Counted from the first letter of the stretch, positions 47,201-59,672 are shown. The stretch is 64,000 nucleotides of DNA from Areca catechu (GCA_021397845.1 CM038046.1:4693001-4757000); one strand, 5' to 3'. Notes: a model not told the origin generated them from the letters alone. Program-made: numbers and translations.

Positions 47201-49049
47201 TGTGAGGCTTAACTCAATTTCAGCCAGCCGATCCATGCGAAACTCAGGCTGAAGTCGACAACTGGGTTGCCGACTTTAGTTCGAAGCTGGCAAGGCATCG
47301 AACCACCAGAACGGTCGACGGACGAATCGGGGAGGGAAGTCGACGGTGTGGGGAATAAGGGTTTTTCCCTATAATGGAGGGGTTCCTCGCGAGCCTCGAC
47401 CCAACCAAACCCCTCTTCCTCCGGTGGATGCCAAAAACTGACATCGATCTCGCCGGACAATCCCCTCGTGTGCCTCGGCCCATTCCGAAGGTCGTCTTCC
47501 TCTGGTGGCTGCCGAAACCCGATGCCGACCTCGCCGGTAAGTGCTCTATTCCCTGTTTTCTCTCGAGTGTGGGCTTAAGCAGGGACGACCGACGTAGGAG
47601 GGGGGGATTCAATTCATTTTTTGGATTCCTGTGGGTGGACGATCATCACGATCGCCACCGGTCTCTCCTTTCCCTCCGGCCATCCTTCTTGACGGATGAT
47701 CGTCGAGATCGCCACCGTGGGTCGGTTCTGTTAAGAGGGATGGGCCAGCTCGGTTGAGCCGAGGGGAGCAGCAGGAGATGGGTTCGGGGGAGAAGAGAAA
47801 GAAAGGAAGAAGAGAAGGAAAAAAAAAGGGTTCGGTTTAGAGCGGAAAAAAAAAGGAGAGAGGAAGGGTTAAGTTTCGAACTAGAACTAGAACTAGAACT
47901 GGATTGTCGAGGGTGTCCTATTAGTTTTCTTTTTTAGTATATAGAAATTTATTGTATGATTAAAAAAAAATTGTTGTACAGGATCGTCGTTGTCCTTGGA
48001 AAACTGGGTCTAGGGTTGAAATGTACTTAGTTGGTGGATACTCTACGGTAAGTTATCTTTCTCTAGTATATTTTGCCATGCATCATGTGAGCTTAATACT
48101 TATTATGTAATTGAATTTAATTGTATACCTTATATGCTATACATCGATGACCTGACATGATATGAGGTTAAATGCATATGTTTAAAATGCTCTGTGTTAT
48201 GGGTTGAGTCGGTTTTTGGTACTCTCCAATCTGACTATGATTACACGAGTTAGGATCTAGGCCCCTTTTGGGCCTCCAGTGGGGCTATCACTGATGCATG
48301 ACCGTTGAGCGGTATGTGTACACAAGAGCTAGTTTTCCTTGTGGGCCTAGCCAGCGGGGCGATCACTGGTACATGCAGAGGATGAATGTTTCTCCTGTAA
48401 TTTCAAAGCTAGTTTTCCTTTTGGTTCTCCAGTGGGGCTATCACTGGTGCATGACCGTTGAGAGGTATGTGTACACAAGATCTAGTCTCTTTCGGGGCTA
48501 GCCATGGATCGATCATGGCCATAGTCATAGGGACTAGGTGAGTGAGTGTGGATAGCCATTCTAAAGAATGTATTGTTAGAAAAGTAGTAAAGGAGGTTAA
48601 TAATGAAAACTTAACTGAATTGGCTTTATTTTATTATTATATTTGGATATTTGTATGCACTGATTTATTCAAGTTATCTTGCTCTTGATTCATGGTAAAT
48701 TTATACTCGAGATGTATGATAACTTATCGAGTTTAGGGAACTCACTTTATTCCCTTACATTTTTTTTCAGGATCAGAGGAACATGTGGGCTTGGAAACCA
48801 GTCTGTGAGGATTTAGGACCTAGTGGACACCGTTGCTTTTATTTTTTTTAATAAAATTTAAGTGGTGGTTGTTAGTTTTATGATCATATGAATTAATTAT
48901 CCAATAAAAATTTATGTGGTTGCCTGGTTGAGTAATTATTATTGAAATTATAGCATGATACAGGCCTTGTGTGTCTGAGGAAAGAATGAACCCAAGGGCA
49001 TACGACCGTCTATGCGCATCCGGCTTGGATTTGGGGTCGGGGTGTGACA
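47201..49049. mobile_element. LTR-like insertion with 5-bp duplication ggtaa (solo LTR)
   Basis: The insert begins tgtgaggctt and ends gtgtgaca, so it has TG...CA ends. It is flanked by ggtaa at 47196-47200 and 49050-49054. Read on the minus strand it starts TGTCACACCCC, common for plant gypsy LTRs. Inside are about 76-bp repeats (48276, 48352, 48429: cagtggggctatcactg variants) and a GC-rich part (47270-47760). No gag or pol is present, so a solo LTR or short non-autonomous element fits. The open frames inside are chance. Confidence 0.75.
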
Positions 49050-49369
49050 GGTAAGTAAGATCAACTAATTGAAATATTTTCTAATTTTCTTAGCCATCTT
49101 CTCTGAGATTCTCTATATGTTAATCCGAATCCTTGCCGACTTAGAATAACTAGCTATCGTTATTACAAGCACGGGTTGGTATCTAATAGAATAACAATTA
49201 GAACTAACTACCAGAAGCCCTTTCAACTGAATTCTGTTAAGGCCCATGCCTATAAATATCGATAAATGGAAAACTTCAGGAGGTAAGTAATATCAACTAA
49301 TTGAAATATTCTCTTATTTTCTTAGCTATCTTCTCTAAGATTCTCTATCTGTTAATCCGAACCCTTGCT

Positions 49370-49430
49370 GACTTAAGCATCGGAGTGTCCCCCATCGGAA
49401 AACCTCCGATGAATGAGTTTGTTTTGTAGG
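49370..49430 (+). other. Conserved LTR-tail motif, copy 3
   Basis: gacttaagcatcggagtgtcccccatcgg leads to a cctccgat that can pair with atcggagg-like bases, and the motif ends gttttgtagg. It lies 70 bases before the primer site. Confidence 0.7.
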
Positions 49431-49499
49431 ACCGTGTAGAGCTTGATAGAGCAAGCCAAGAAGGTGCAATGGAGTCACACTAGTTCGGTAACAACAGAT

Positions 49500-49515
49500 T
49501 GGCGTGCCAGGTAAG
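49500..49515 (+). other. Primer binding site of gypsy element 2
   Basis: tggcgtgccaggtaag is identical to the site in gypsy element 1 over the first 14 bases. Confidence 0.65.
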
Positions 49516-49519
49516 AGCT

Positions 49520-50698
49520 AGAAATAAAATCTTGAAAAGAATCTCGAAGAGAAAAATGGTAAAACGAAGAGTACAGAATACTTCAACTGGGAAGGCCCGT
49601 TTACTCTCCAAGAAAAATGATCTATCCTTGGATGGTGAGGACATCGCCCCAGCCACAAGTATAGGACGACAACAACTAGATGTTCTTTGAAACAAAATGG
49701 AAGTTTTGACTGTCACAATCCATAATCTTCAAGAAGTGGCAATCAGCGGGCAACAATGTCCCATCGCCTCCAGATATAGTCGATGATCTCCCATACAGGA
49801 AGTTCGATGCCCTGAACCAAGCCACCATTCCCGCTCTCCCAAGCGGCAAGACTCCCGACCCCACAGATATGGGGAAGACTAAAAGCGCCCAAGATCTTAT
49901 TCCATCTCCTCCAACGAAACTATCCCAAGAAGCACCCGTTGGAGCCAAGAAATTCGATAACGGGATAACTTTGAGAAGAAATTCTATAAGTTAGAATTAC
50001 AAGTCGTCAAACTTGACAACTAGAGAAAAAGTGATGAAAGATTGACCACCTATGACACATGGCCACCCTTTTCCAGAAGAATCATAGAGGAAAAAATTTC
50101 GTTACATTTTAAGATTCTCCAGCTGGAATCTTATGATGGAACAGTCGACTCACTTGACCATTTGGGTAGCTTCAAGGCCCACATGATGATTCAAGGGGCA
50201 ACCGACGCCCTCCATTGTCCTGTGTTTCCAGCAACGCTCAAGAAAGCCGCCGGTATGTAGAATCCGAGTCTTTGACCAGGTATCATCAATTCTTTTCAAT
50301 TATTAGAAAAAATGTTTATGGCTCATTTCAGAACCATCTTGAAGATGCCATGCAATTCGGATAGCCTCTTCTTCATTTAATAGCAGGAGGGTGAGACTGA
50401 GGGCTTATGTGGCCCGCTTCAATTCTATCATGCTGGAAATCCCGGACCTCAATGAATATGTCGCCATGTCAGCTATGAAGAAGGGGCTCCAATCATTCAG
50501 ATTTATTTTTTCTCTGGACAAGAAGTTCCCCACCAACTACTCTAAATTATTGGGGCACATGCAGAAGCATGCGCAAGCTGAAGAACAAGCCACCAATCGG
50601 TACTAAGCTGAAGGAAAGCCTGCTCCAAAGAGGAAAAACCCAAAAGACAACGAACTGTTGCCTTTAGGTGCAAATGATGCTTCGACCCAACGACGAAG
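49520..50698 (+). pseudogene. Gypsy element 2 gag, 5' part
   Basis: Pieces in changing frames give an N-terminal region and then the gag core at about 50090-50600 (YDGTVDSLDHLGSFKAHMM, ALHCPVFPATLKKAAG, SLDKKFPTNYSKLLGHMQK). There are several stops and small indels. The frame is cut at 50698 by the copia insertion and resumes at 61252. Confidence 0.8.
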
Positions 50699-52153
50699 TG
50701 TTGACCTCTGGAATAATTTTGATGATCACAAAATATTGGAGCATGTATTTGATACTAACTCTTCTCAAATTGTTTAAGAAGTTTTGCAGGAATTGGTTAC
50801 CTTTGTTTAAAATTATTTTCAAATTTACTTAAGGAAAATTCAATTGAGTTTGTAAAAGCCCTAACTTATGAATGCTGTAAATTGGGCTTAAAAGTATAAA
50901 ATTTTGATAAAGTATGTAGATTAGCTTCTAGTTGATTCAATGTTGAAGTTTTTGGGAAGCTTAAAGCAAATTTTTTAAAAACTTGTAAGAGCCGACTCAA
51001 GGTAGCACGGCACGGAAGAAGATTCAAAGTTTCAGAACCAAGAGCCGACTCCCAATTCAAGAGCCGACTCTTCCAGAAATATATTTTTTGAAGTTCTGAG
51101 AACTAGAGCCGACTCTCAGTTCAAGAGCCGACTCTAGGTATATATGTTTGTCTTGACTGAAAGCTTGAAGGCAAGAGTCGACTCCTAGTCTAAGAGCCGG
51201 CTCCCACAGAAATTTGTTTTTGGCTTGTCTGAGATTTCGAGCCGACTCCTGGAGCTCGAGCCGGCTCGTGGAGCCGTTGTCTGCACTTCAACGGCTAGTT
51301 GCTGAAATTGAAATTTGAACTCCAATTCATCTCCAACGGCCATTTCACGAATCTTAAGGCCCTACAACTGCCATATCTCATGGAAAACTATAAAGGGGAT
51401 TATTTTTGAAGGATTAAACAATTAATTGACATTTATTGCTGAATTTTCTTGAGAAAACAAAGAGCTTTCAAGTTATTCCTCTACCTACCTCAAAGAGCAT
51501 TCAAGTTGGATTCAAAGCTTCACCAACTCTACTCTATCATTGAATCCACTCATTGAAGAAGGGAAGAAGCAGCATTGAAGAACACTCAAGGCTTGACTTC
51601 ATCTTGATCTACATCGACAACACCAAAACAAACTTAGTTTGTTGTAGTTGCTTGTTATACATTCTTTATCTTTGTTTATTCTCTAAGAACAGCAAGGGGC
51701 TGTATCTTAAGAGAGAGAATTAAAGGTTTTTAGGTGAACCTTGTAAAACCTAAGTTTGAGTTCTTGGTTTTTCCGGTTTAAAACCAAGTGTTTGGAGTTT
51801 TTTTGGTGATCCTGTGTAAAACCAAAGGGAGTTAGGGTTTCTTTGGTGATCCCGATAAAATCAAAGTATATAGGTTTGGATTGTGAGCCTAGTAAAACAA
51901 TCTGACTGTATTTCGGTTGGGGTATATAGTGAAAATCCCAAGTGATCCTTGGGTAGTGGATGTAGGAGCCGGTTACACCGAACCACTCTATTTCTTGGTG
52001 TTTGTGATTGTGCTTTCATTGCTTGATTGCTTTAATTTATTTACTTCCACTTTGCACACTTCACTTCTACACTAAAAGAATTTCAAAGTGCACATACTTG
52101 CAAAAATTTTTAATCCCAATTCACCCCCCTCTTGGGAAGCCACCTGGGCAACA
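50699..52153 (+). repeat. 5' LTR of copia element
   Basis: It runs from tgttgacctctgg to cacctgggcaaca. A TATA box (ctataaagg) is at 51388-51396. Six exact GCCGAC motifs and related gagccggctc or gagtcgactc variants cluster at 50991-51260. Confidence 0.92.
50985..51275 (+). promoter_or_regulatory. Cluster of gagccgactc motifs (GCCGAC, DRE/CRT core)
   Basis: GCCGAC is at 50991, 51044, 51063, 51108, 51127 and 51241. The containing decamer gagccgactc is nearly its own reverse complement. GCCGAC matches the RCCGAC core bound by DREB/CBF factors. The cluster lies 120-400 bases upstream of the LTR TATA box. Confidence 0.6.
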
Positions 52154-52155
52154 AG

Positions 52156-52171
52156 TGGTATCATAACAGAG
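52156..52171 (+). other. Primer binding site of copia element
   Basis: tggtatcataacagag follows the LTR by two bases and matches the start of the initiator-Met site tggtatca. Confidence 0.8.
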
Positions 52172-52200
52172 TCTATGAAAGTTAGTTAGAGTAAAGACAT

Positions 52201-53950
52201 ATGGCACATTCTTTGAGCACTTATTTGGCCAAAGGTCAATCCACAAATAGACCATCACTTTTCACCGAAATTAATTACACTTATTGGAAGGCAAGAATGA
52301 AGATATACATTCAAGTCGTAGACTTTTGCTTATGAAAAATCATCATGAAAGGACCTCACACACCCACAATTAAAGTTAATGATGTAGAGGTTCCCAGACC
52401 AGAAGAGGATTGGGACGAGAATGATATGAAATTAGCTGAATTGAATGCCAAAGCAATGAACCTATTGTATTGTGCTTTGGATCCAAATGAGTTTAACAGA
52501 ATTTCAACTTGCAATTCTGCTAAAGAAATTTGGGATAAATTAGAAATCATACACGAAGGCACTTCTTAAGTTAAGATATCAAAAATCAATCTACTTGTAC
52601 ATAATTATGAATTGTTCAAGATGGATCCTAGTGAGACTATATCTGCTATGTATACTCGTTTTACTGATATTGTAAATGGTCTTAAGAGTCTGGGTAGAAC
52701 TTATTCTAATGCTGATCTTGTCTAAAAAGTCTTAAGATCTTTGTCAGATAAGTGGGAAGCCAAAGTAACAGCAATTCAGGAAGCAAAGGACCTAAATACA
52801 CTGCCACTGGATGAACTACTTGGATCCTTAATCACACATGAATTGGCTATGCAATAAAGGACTGAAGAAGATACAAAAAGAAAGAAAGTCATTGCATTTA
52901 AAGCAACCGAGGAAGATAAGAATGAAGAATCTGATTCATCAGATGATGATGATCTTGGAAGTAACGAAATTGCCCTAGTCATGAGAAAATTCAAAAGGTT
53001 TATGAGCAGAAGAAAAATAAATAGGTGGAGAAAGCATTATAGAAAAGGTGACTTTGAAAAAGAAAAGGAAAAAGAGAAAGAAAAAGATAAAGAGAAAGAT
53101 AAAGATCAAGTACCTATCTGCTATGGATACAAGAAACTAGGACACATCCGTCCTGATTGTTCTGAATGAAAGAAAAAGATATTCCCTAGAAAAAAGAAGA
53201 AGGCAATGCTAGCTGCTTGGAGTGATAGTGATGAAACTACGTTTACTGAAGAGGATGAAAAGACAACTAAAATTGCACAAATATGTCTTATGGGTTTGGA
53301 GGATGAGGTAAGTACTTCTGAACCTAATCTATAATTCACTTATGATGAATTGCATAATGCTTTTTATGAATTATTTATATAATATAAAAAGCTGGTTTAA
53401 AATTGAGAGATTTAAAAAATAAATGTGATGTTTTTGAAAATGACAAAAATGAATCTTGTGAAAGAAACAAAATCTTGCAAAGAGAACTAAATTTGGTTTG
53501 TGAAAGACTCAAGATTGTTCAATTTGAAAAAGAAGAGCTTTTTGAGAAAAATAAGGATTTGAAAAATGAAAATGATGACCTAAAGAAAGAAGCTCAAAAA
53601 TTAAAACCATTAGTTAAAAAATTAACCCTAAGTTCTAACAAACTTGAATTAATCTTAAAAGATCAAAAAGAAACAAATAATAGATTTGGAATTTGTTATA
53701 AATGCTCTATTTCAAACACATTTTCTGCTTCTACTTCATATGCTCCTAAATTCATTAGTTCTAAACATGTTAGACCTAAATTTGCATCATCTCGTAGTTA
53801 TTATTCAAATTCAAAGATTGTATGCTATGCATGTCATAACATTGGTCACTAAGCTTTTGAATGCCATTTGAAACACAATGACAAAAGGAAAATTAAGAAA
53901 GTTTGGGTTCCAAAAGGAACCTTTTCTACTAACTTGCAAGGATCCAAGAA
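52201..53950 (+). pseudogene. Copia gag with zinc knuckles and coiled coil
   Basis: The start is at 52201. The gag core spans about 52270-52860 (YTYWKARMKIYIQ, LYCALDPNEFNRIS, EIWDKLEIIHEGTS). A Lys/Glu repeat (53060-53105) follows. The first zinc knuckle is CYGYKKLGHIRPDC, with Tyr in place of the second Cys. A coiled-coil region comes next (53403-53680). The second knuckle is CYACHNIGH followed by a stop. Stops at 52567, 52855 and 53850 are consistent with CAA changed to TAA. Confidence 0.85.
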
Positions 53951-53959
53951 AGCTTGAGT

Positions 53960-54545
53960 ACCTAAATTTATTAAATGATTATTTTGCAGGGATGTCTTGC
54001 AGCCACAAGTATAAAGAAAAGATGATATCTGGATAGTGACTGTTCAAGATACATAACGGGTGATGCTGATCAATTCTTCACCCTAGAACAGAAGGATGGT
54101 GGAATGGTAACATTTGGTGACAATAGAAAAGGAAGGATAATCGATATTGGTAAAATCAAAATTACTCCTTCTACATTTATTGAAAATGTATTACTTGTAG
54201 AAAAATTAAAGCATAATATTTTGAGTATTAGTCAGCTATGTGACATTGGTTTTAATGTATTCTTCAAGTCACCAATGTGTATAGTAGTTGATCCACTTGA
54301 CTCTAGTACTAAGTTCATTAGACAGACTTGGTAACATTTATGTGGTAGATTTTAATGATCTAGCTATGTCAAGTAATACAAGTCTTGTAGAAATGAATGA
54401 CAAGAGCAAGGAATCAAGTTTACTATGGCATAAGCGACTTGGTCATGCTAGTATGGACACAATAGCTAAATTGATTTCAAAGGATTTAGTCAATGGTTTG
54501 CCGAAGTTTAAAGTTAATTTTGATTATGTTTGTGTTGCATGTTAG
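53960..54545 (+). pseudogene. Copia protease and pre-integrase domain
   Basis: The protease site region reads DSDCSRYITGDADQF (usually DSGCS), so the key Gly is lost. KLKHNILSISQLCD follows. The pre-integrase segment SSLLWHKRLGHASMDTIAKL starts near 54418. A frame change near 54330 and a stop at 54543 break it. Confidence 0.85.
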
Positions 54546-55480
54546 TTAGGAAAACAAGTGAGGGGGAGTTTTAAACCTAAAAACATAGTTTCAACTTCTA
54601 GACCCTTAGAGTTACTTCACATGGACCTATTTGGATCTATTAGGACTACCAGCCTAGGTGGTATGAAATATGGACTTATGATTGTAGATGATTTTTCAAG
54701 ATACACATGGATTTTGTTTATTACACATAAGGATGATACTTTTAATGTATTCAAAAAGTTTTACAAAAGAGTTACAAATTTGAAAAACTTATCTGTTATT
54801 TCAATTCGTAGTGATCATGGCACCGAATTTGAAAACCAGTATTTTGATCATTTTTGAACAAAGCACAGTATTGATCATAACTTTTCTGTACCTAGAACAC
54901 CACAACAAAATGGTGTTGTAGAAAGAAAGAATCATACATTGGAAGAAATGTCCAGAACAATGCTTTGTGAAGGAAATCTTCCAAAATACTTTTGGGCAGA
55001 AGCTGTTAATACCGCATGCTATATTTTAAATAGAGTTTTGATTATACCCATTATCAGAAAAACCCTCTATGAACTTTGAAACAATAGAAAACCAAATATC
55101 AAATATTTTCATGTTTTCAGATACAAATGTTTTGTTCTTAATAATGAAAAAGACAATCTTGGTAAATTTGATGCAAAATTCGATGATGCTATTTTTCTTG
55201 GATATTCTTTAAATAGTAAAGTCTATCGAGTTTTCAATAAAAGAACTTTGACTATTGAAAAATCTGTTTATATTGTTTTCAATGAATCTGACATTACATC
55301 TTCGAGAAAGGAAGATTTTGTTGATGATGATGCAGGTACACTAGAGCATGGAATGAAAGACTTGACCCTTAAAGACAAACAATCAAGTGAACGACATGAA
55401 GAAGAGGTGAGTAAAGAACATTGTGATATACCTAAGAATGGAGGTATGTACAATCACACCCTAAAGAATTAATTATAGGA
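54546..55480 (+). pseudogene. Copia integrase
   Basis: Core motifs are LLHMDLFGSI (first Asp), ISIRSDHGTEFEN (second Asp) and TPQQNGVVERKN (Glu). The frame continues to the YFWAEAVNTACYILNR motif. Stops occur near 54857 and at 55077, the latter where TGG is expected. The C-terminal part (to about 55470) is acidic. Confidence 0.88.
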
Positions 55481-57053
55481 GACCCATCTCAAGGTGTTAA
55501 AACTAGATCTGCATATAGAGATGCACATGATTTAGTTGCTTTTGTTTCTCATGTAGAACCTCATAATATAGAAGAAGCCAAAACTGATTCTAATTGGATG
55601 TTAGCAATGCATGATGAATTAAACCAATTTAGAAGAAATAATGTCTAGACCTTAGTAGAAAGACCCAATGATCATCCTGTTGGCACTAAGTGGGTTTACA
55701 GAAATAAACTAGATGAAGATGGAAATGTAATTAGAAATAAGGCTAGATTGGTTGCACAAGGATATAATCAAGAAGAAGGAATATATTTTGATGAAACTTA
55801 TGCACCTTTAGCTAGATTAGAAGCTATTAGATTGCTACTAGCTTATGCATGTTTTATGAATTTCAAGTTATTTCAAATGGATGTAAAGAATGCTTTTTTG
55901 AACGGATTTTTATCTGAAGAAGTTTTTGTTGAGCAACCTCCCGGTTTTATCGATTATATTTTTCCAAATCATGTTTTTAAACTAAATAAAGCTTTATATG
56001 GTCTGAAATAGGCACCTAGAGCTTGGTATAATATACTAAGCAAATTTTTAATTGCAAATGAATTTGTAAGAGGTAGTGTTGACACCACACTGTTTATTCA
56101 AAGAAAGAAAAATGATATTTTAGTTGTTCAAATATATGTTGATGATATTATCTTTGGATCTACTGATGAATCTTTGTGTCAAGACTTTGCTAAGCTAATG
56201 CAGGAAGAATTTGAAATGAGCTTGATGGGCTTCAAATTAAACAAACTAAAAAAGGTATTCTGATCAACCAAGCCAAGTATATTAAAGAAATAATCAAGAA
56301 GTTTGGTATGGAATCAAGCAAGGTAATTAGAACACCAATGAGTCCTGCATGTAGACTTGACAAAGATGAGAATGGCACAAATGTTGATCAAAAGCTGTAC
56401 CGAGGTATGATTGGATCATTACTTTATTTAACAGTTAGTAGACCTGATATATTATTTAGTGTTTGTATGTGTGCACGTTTTCAAACTAATCCTAAAGAAT
56501 CACACATCACAGCTGTTAAGAGAATTATTAAATACCTGAAAGGCACCTGTAATGTAGGTTTATGGTATTCTAAACACATCACTGAAATTAATTAGTTATT
56601 CTGATGCTGATTATGGAGGATGTAAAATAGATAGAAATAGCATAAGTGGCACTTGTCAATTTCTAGGTGTTAACTTGATCTCTTGGCACTGTCACAAACA
56701 GAACTCTGTAGCTTTATTTACTGCTGAGGCAGAATATGTAGCTGTTGGGAGCTGTTGTGCTCAAGTGTTATGGATCAAGCAATAACTAGCAGATTATGGT
56801 GTTGTCCAATCTAAAATTCCTATTAAATGTGACAATACTAGTGCTATTAATTTATCAAAAAATCCAATTCAGCACTCACGAACTAAGCACATTGAAATTT
56901 GACATCATTTTATTCATGATCATATTTTAAACAATGTTGTAGAATTTGAATTTGTACCTACTGAAGACCAACTAGCAGACATTTTTACTAAATCATTGAG
57001 TCTAGATAGATTTGAAAAAATTAGAGGAGAATTAGGATTATGTAACCCATTTT
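55480..57053 (+). pseudogene. Copia reverse transcriptase and RNase H
   Basis: RT motifs are GTKWVYRNKLDEDGN, NKARLVAQGYNQEEGI, FKLFQMDVKNAFLNG, EVFVEQPPGF and the catalytic YVDDIIFGS at about 56126. RNase H motifs are SRPDILFSVCMCARFQ, LFTAEAEYVAVGSCCA, and KCDNTSAINLSKNP near the end. The frame ends with GLCNPF at about 57053. Stops at 55645, 56009, 56783 and 56900 replace TGG, CAG, CAA and CGA, and a small deletion lies near 56230. Confidence 0.9.
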
Positions 57054-57401
57054 AAACCTATTGGACCTAATTTTTGAAAATTAAGAAAAAATTATCTAGA
57101 AATTTCAAACTTCTCTTTAGAGCATAGGGAAACCTAGTTTAGACTCTAGAAACCCTTAGAAACTGAGTTTGATTCATTTTGGTATTTAGAATAGATTTTT
57201 GCTCAAGCCGACTCGAGTTCTCAGTGCTCTGGGTGAGCCGACTCGCAGGTCGGGCCGAAGCTTTTTAAGTAGGGTTTCCACTTTCCCTATTCATTGTATT
57301 TTCTAGATTTTGACCTTTTTATCTTAGCCAACTCCTCACTCCACACTAGAAAACTCTCCAAAAACCCTCTCAAACCTTCTCAAACCTTTAATCTTTGGAG
57401 A

Positions 57402-59022
57402 ATGATGCCTTGAAAGGCAGTGGCAAAGAAAGCAACAAGAGTTGTTCGGACTGTGGCTGAGGAAAGGAGGAGCAAGAGACGACTGGATACTTTGATTCCG
57501 CAAGAGGAATAGCAGATTGAGCAAGAGGAAGTTGTTCCAGCACCCCGGCAAGTCATTCCAATGGGAAATCGACAAGTGACCCCTGGTAGGTGCATCAATT
57601 TCAGTTTTCTAGAACAAGAACAGTTGAATATTGGTATGTGGCTTGAAAGACAGGGTTGGAAGGATTTTTGTCAATTAAATGTTCCAACTTATCCAAATCT
57701 GGTTCGACAATTCTTTGAGAACATGTGACTAGGAGCTTTTCATATTGAAGGAACAGTAAAAGAAAAATTGATAGAGGTAAATGAGCAAAAACTTTCAAGT
57801 TTATTGAATATACCTAAAGAAGGGGAATGCTATTTGGTTATGAAGGAAAGAGTGAAGACTCTTAAACTCATCTTGGGAAGATCTAATGTGAAAGGAATTA
57901 TTCATGTAACTGCAAATCAGCTCTCATTGGAGATGAGACTGTTGCACAACATCATTAGCCGGATTTTCCTACCCAGGACAGGTAGATTCTACTGGGTTAG
58001 CGAGAGAGATCTCATATTCATGAGGCGACTGATTGAGGGGGAGCCCCTCAACCTTCCATTTATTATGATTTCTCAGATGAGAGAGGCTGTACGTAGGGCA
58101 CAAGCCTGTTTGCCCTACAGGATGGCATTTACTTTGTTATTCCAGGATGCTGATATTGATCTCACTGGAGAGGACTGTCGTTTGTTGCTGCACACCGACA
58201 GGTACACAGTAAAATCCCTGACTAGAATGGGATTTATTAAAGTTAATGAAAATTGGATCAGAAAGACTTCAGGAGTTCCTGTAGCACATTCAGAGGACTC
58301 AAATGATGATGTACAGGCTGCACAGGGACATGGTGAGCAGACTGAGGGACAGACTGATGAGGCTGGACCATCCGAGCCAGCTCCTACTTCACCACATTCA
58401 TCAGTCAGGACTCCTACTGCTGCCAGACATGATACTGATGATAGACTTCACAGAGTTTTAGAGAAGATTTCTTGTCTTAGGACTGACACTGACAAGAGGA
58501 TTAGTTCTCTACAGTCCGAGATGCAGCAGGGCTTTCATGATATTATGGTTATATTGAGACAGCTTTCTGCGGCCAGCCAGCATGCACCTTCTACTGGCAC
58601 AGCGACCGACACGGGCACTGAGACTGGTACTGGCACTCATGCTGAGCAGAGACAGGAGACACATTGTACTGATGCACCTTATTGAGCCATACCTACTGTT
58701 GGTGAGCCTCAGGATAGTATGGAGGCTGTTGGATCTGCTGATGTTGGAGTGACTCCTGCTACTCAGATACTTTCATCCACCAGTACTTTGGCCCTATCTC
58801 TTGATCGACCTTTTGCCAGACCTACACCCATCTTTATTTCATCAGAATCAAAAACCAACCTAAACCTAAATCCAAAGTAACTAGGACTTCTACACCTACT
58901 AGGACTAGGATTAGGGATCTCTGCCCTAGGTTCCCCAAATTCAAATCTAGTCCAGGTATTCTAGAGGTTGGTTCCTCCGCTGATGAGGAAGAACCTGATA
59001 GTGATCCTAGCACCTCATTTTG
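57402..59022 (+). pseudogene. Extra frame downstream of copia pol (putative plant transposon protein)
   Basis: One reading frame runs from 57402 to 58685 with only three internal stops (57411, 57507 and 57726). Its largest unbroken part is 305 codons (57768-58685). The core includes NFSFLEQEQL, CQLNVPTYPNLVRQFFENM, VNEQKLSSLLNIP, LLHNIISRIFLPRTGRF and RMAFTLLFQDADIDLTGED. It fits the 'putative plant transposon protein' domain (Pfam Transposase_32 type). The C-terminal part is Ser/Thr/Gly-rich, low in complexity, and continues past stops to about 59022. It occupies the position of the env-like frame of SIRE elements, but I see no signal peptide or membrane segment. The function is unknown. Confidence 0.7.
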
Positions 59023-59265
59023 ATGTTTAGGTTTTATCTTTTTGAGACTTTATGTTGTTGTATTTTGGTTGTGTGATACTATTTTGTTGTGCCGTGGCAC
59101 GTTTGTAAAGTATCACATATGCTATGTATTGGCTTATTTCTCATATATATATACTTCACTTGTTATGAATTAGTGAATTAATGTTATGATTGAATCAATG
59201 TCCGTATCTCATATGTTATGAATATATGTTGTGAATGATTGTCCATTTCTCATATACCTTTTATT

Positions 59266-59290
59266 GATGACAAAAAGGGAGAAAATGGAG
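59266..59290 (+). other. Internal polypurine-like tract in copia element
   Basis: gatgacaaaaagggagaaaatgg resembles the polypurine tract before the 3' LTR but lies about 500 bases upstream of it. Confidence 0.4.
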
Positions 59291-59510
59291 ACTGTGTGTG
59301 GCCTAAAAAAGAAAAAGCTATATTAATAAATCTATGCTATATTCATGAACTATGTTGATAAGACTATATTGACTCATGAAAATTGCTCAAAAATTATTTA
59401 CAAATACTATATGGATAATTGAATGTTATGAAACCCTGATGAAATGAATAGTTGATTCATGAAAATTTGATGAAACTTAAGTTTACTTCAAAAGTTTGAA
59501 AATTCTATAA

Positions 59511-59672
59511 GTTTCGATATGCTTTGTATAGTCAATATATTTGATACATCATGTATCGATACATCATGTTATGATACATATGATACATCATGTTTCGATA
59601 CACTTGATACACATAATATTTGGTATTCAGTTATATACATTTGATACATTATGGCACATTGCATTGATACAC
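59511..59672 (+). repeat. Short gatacatcatg repeats before copia 3' LTR
   Basis: About ten loose copies of tgatacat or cgatacatcatg lie in 160 bases, with a small open frame just after. No function evident. Confidence 0.6.

Larger units (their letters stand above)
46860..49498 (+). mobile_element. 5' LTR of gypsy element 2 with internal duplication
   Basis: Without the 1.85-kb insert the LTR is about 785 bp. A segment of about 232 bp (from about 47046, across the insert, to 49141) is tandemly repeated at 49142-49374. Each copy holds atcgttattaca...acgggttggtatct and a tataaata box (47165 and 49251). The conserved tail motif follows at 49370-49430, then the primer site at 49500. Confidence 0.75.

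Noticed and set aside
47374..47757. 127-codon frame as a host gene
   Set aside because: It lies inside an LTR-like insertion bounded by a 5-bp duplication and has no recognisable domain.
57768..58685. 305-codon frame as an intact host gene
   Set aside because: It is inside a copia element between pol and the 3' LTR, and the same frame continues upstream across stops.
57402..59022. Calling the extra copia frame an envelope gene
   Set aside because: No signal peptide or membrane-spanning segment is visible, and its core looks like a transposon protein domain.
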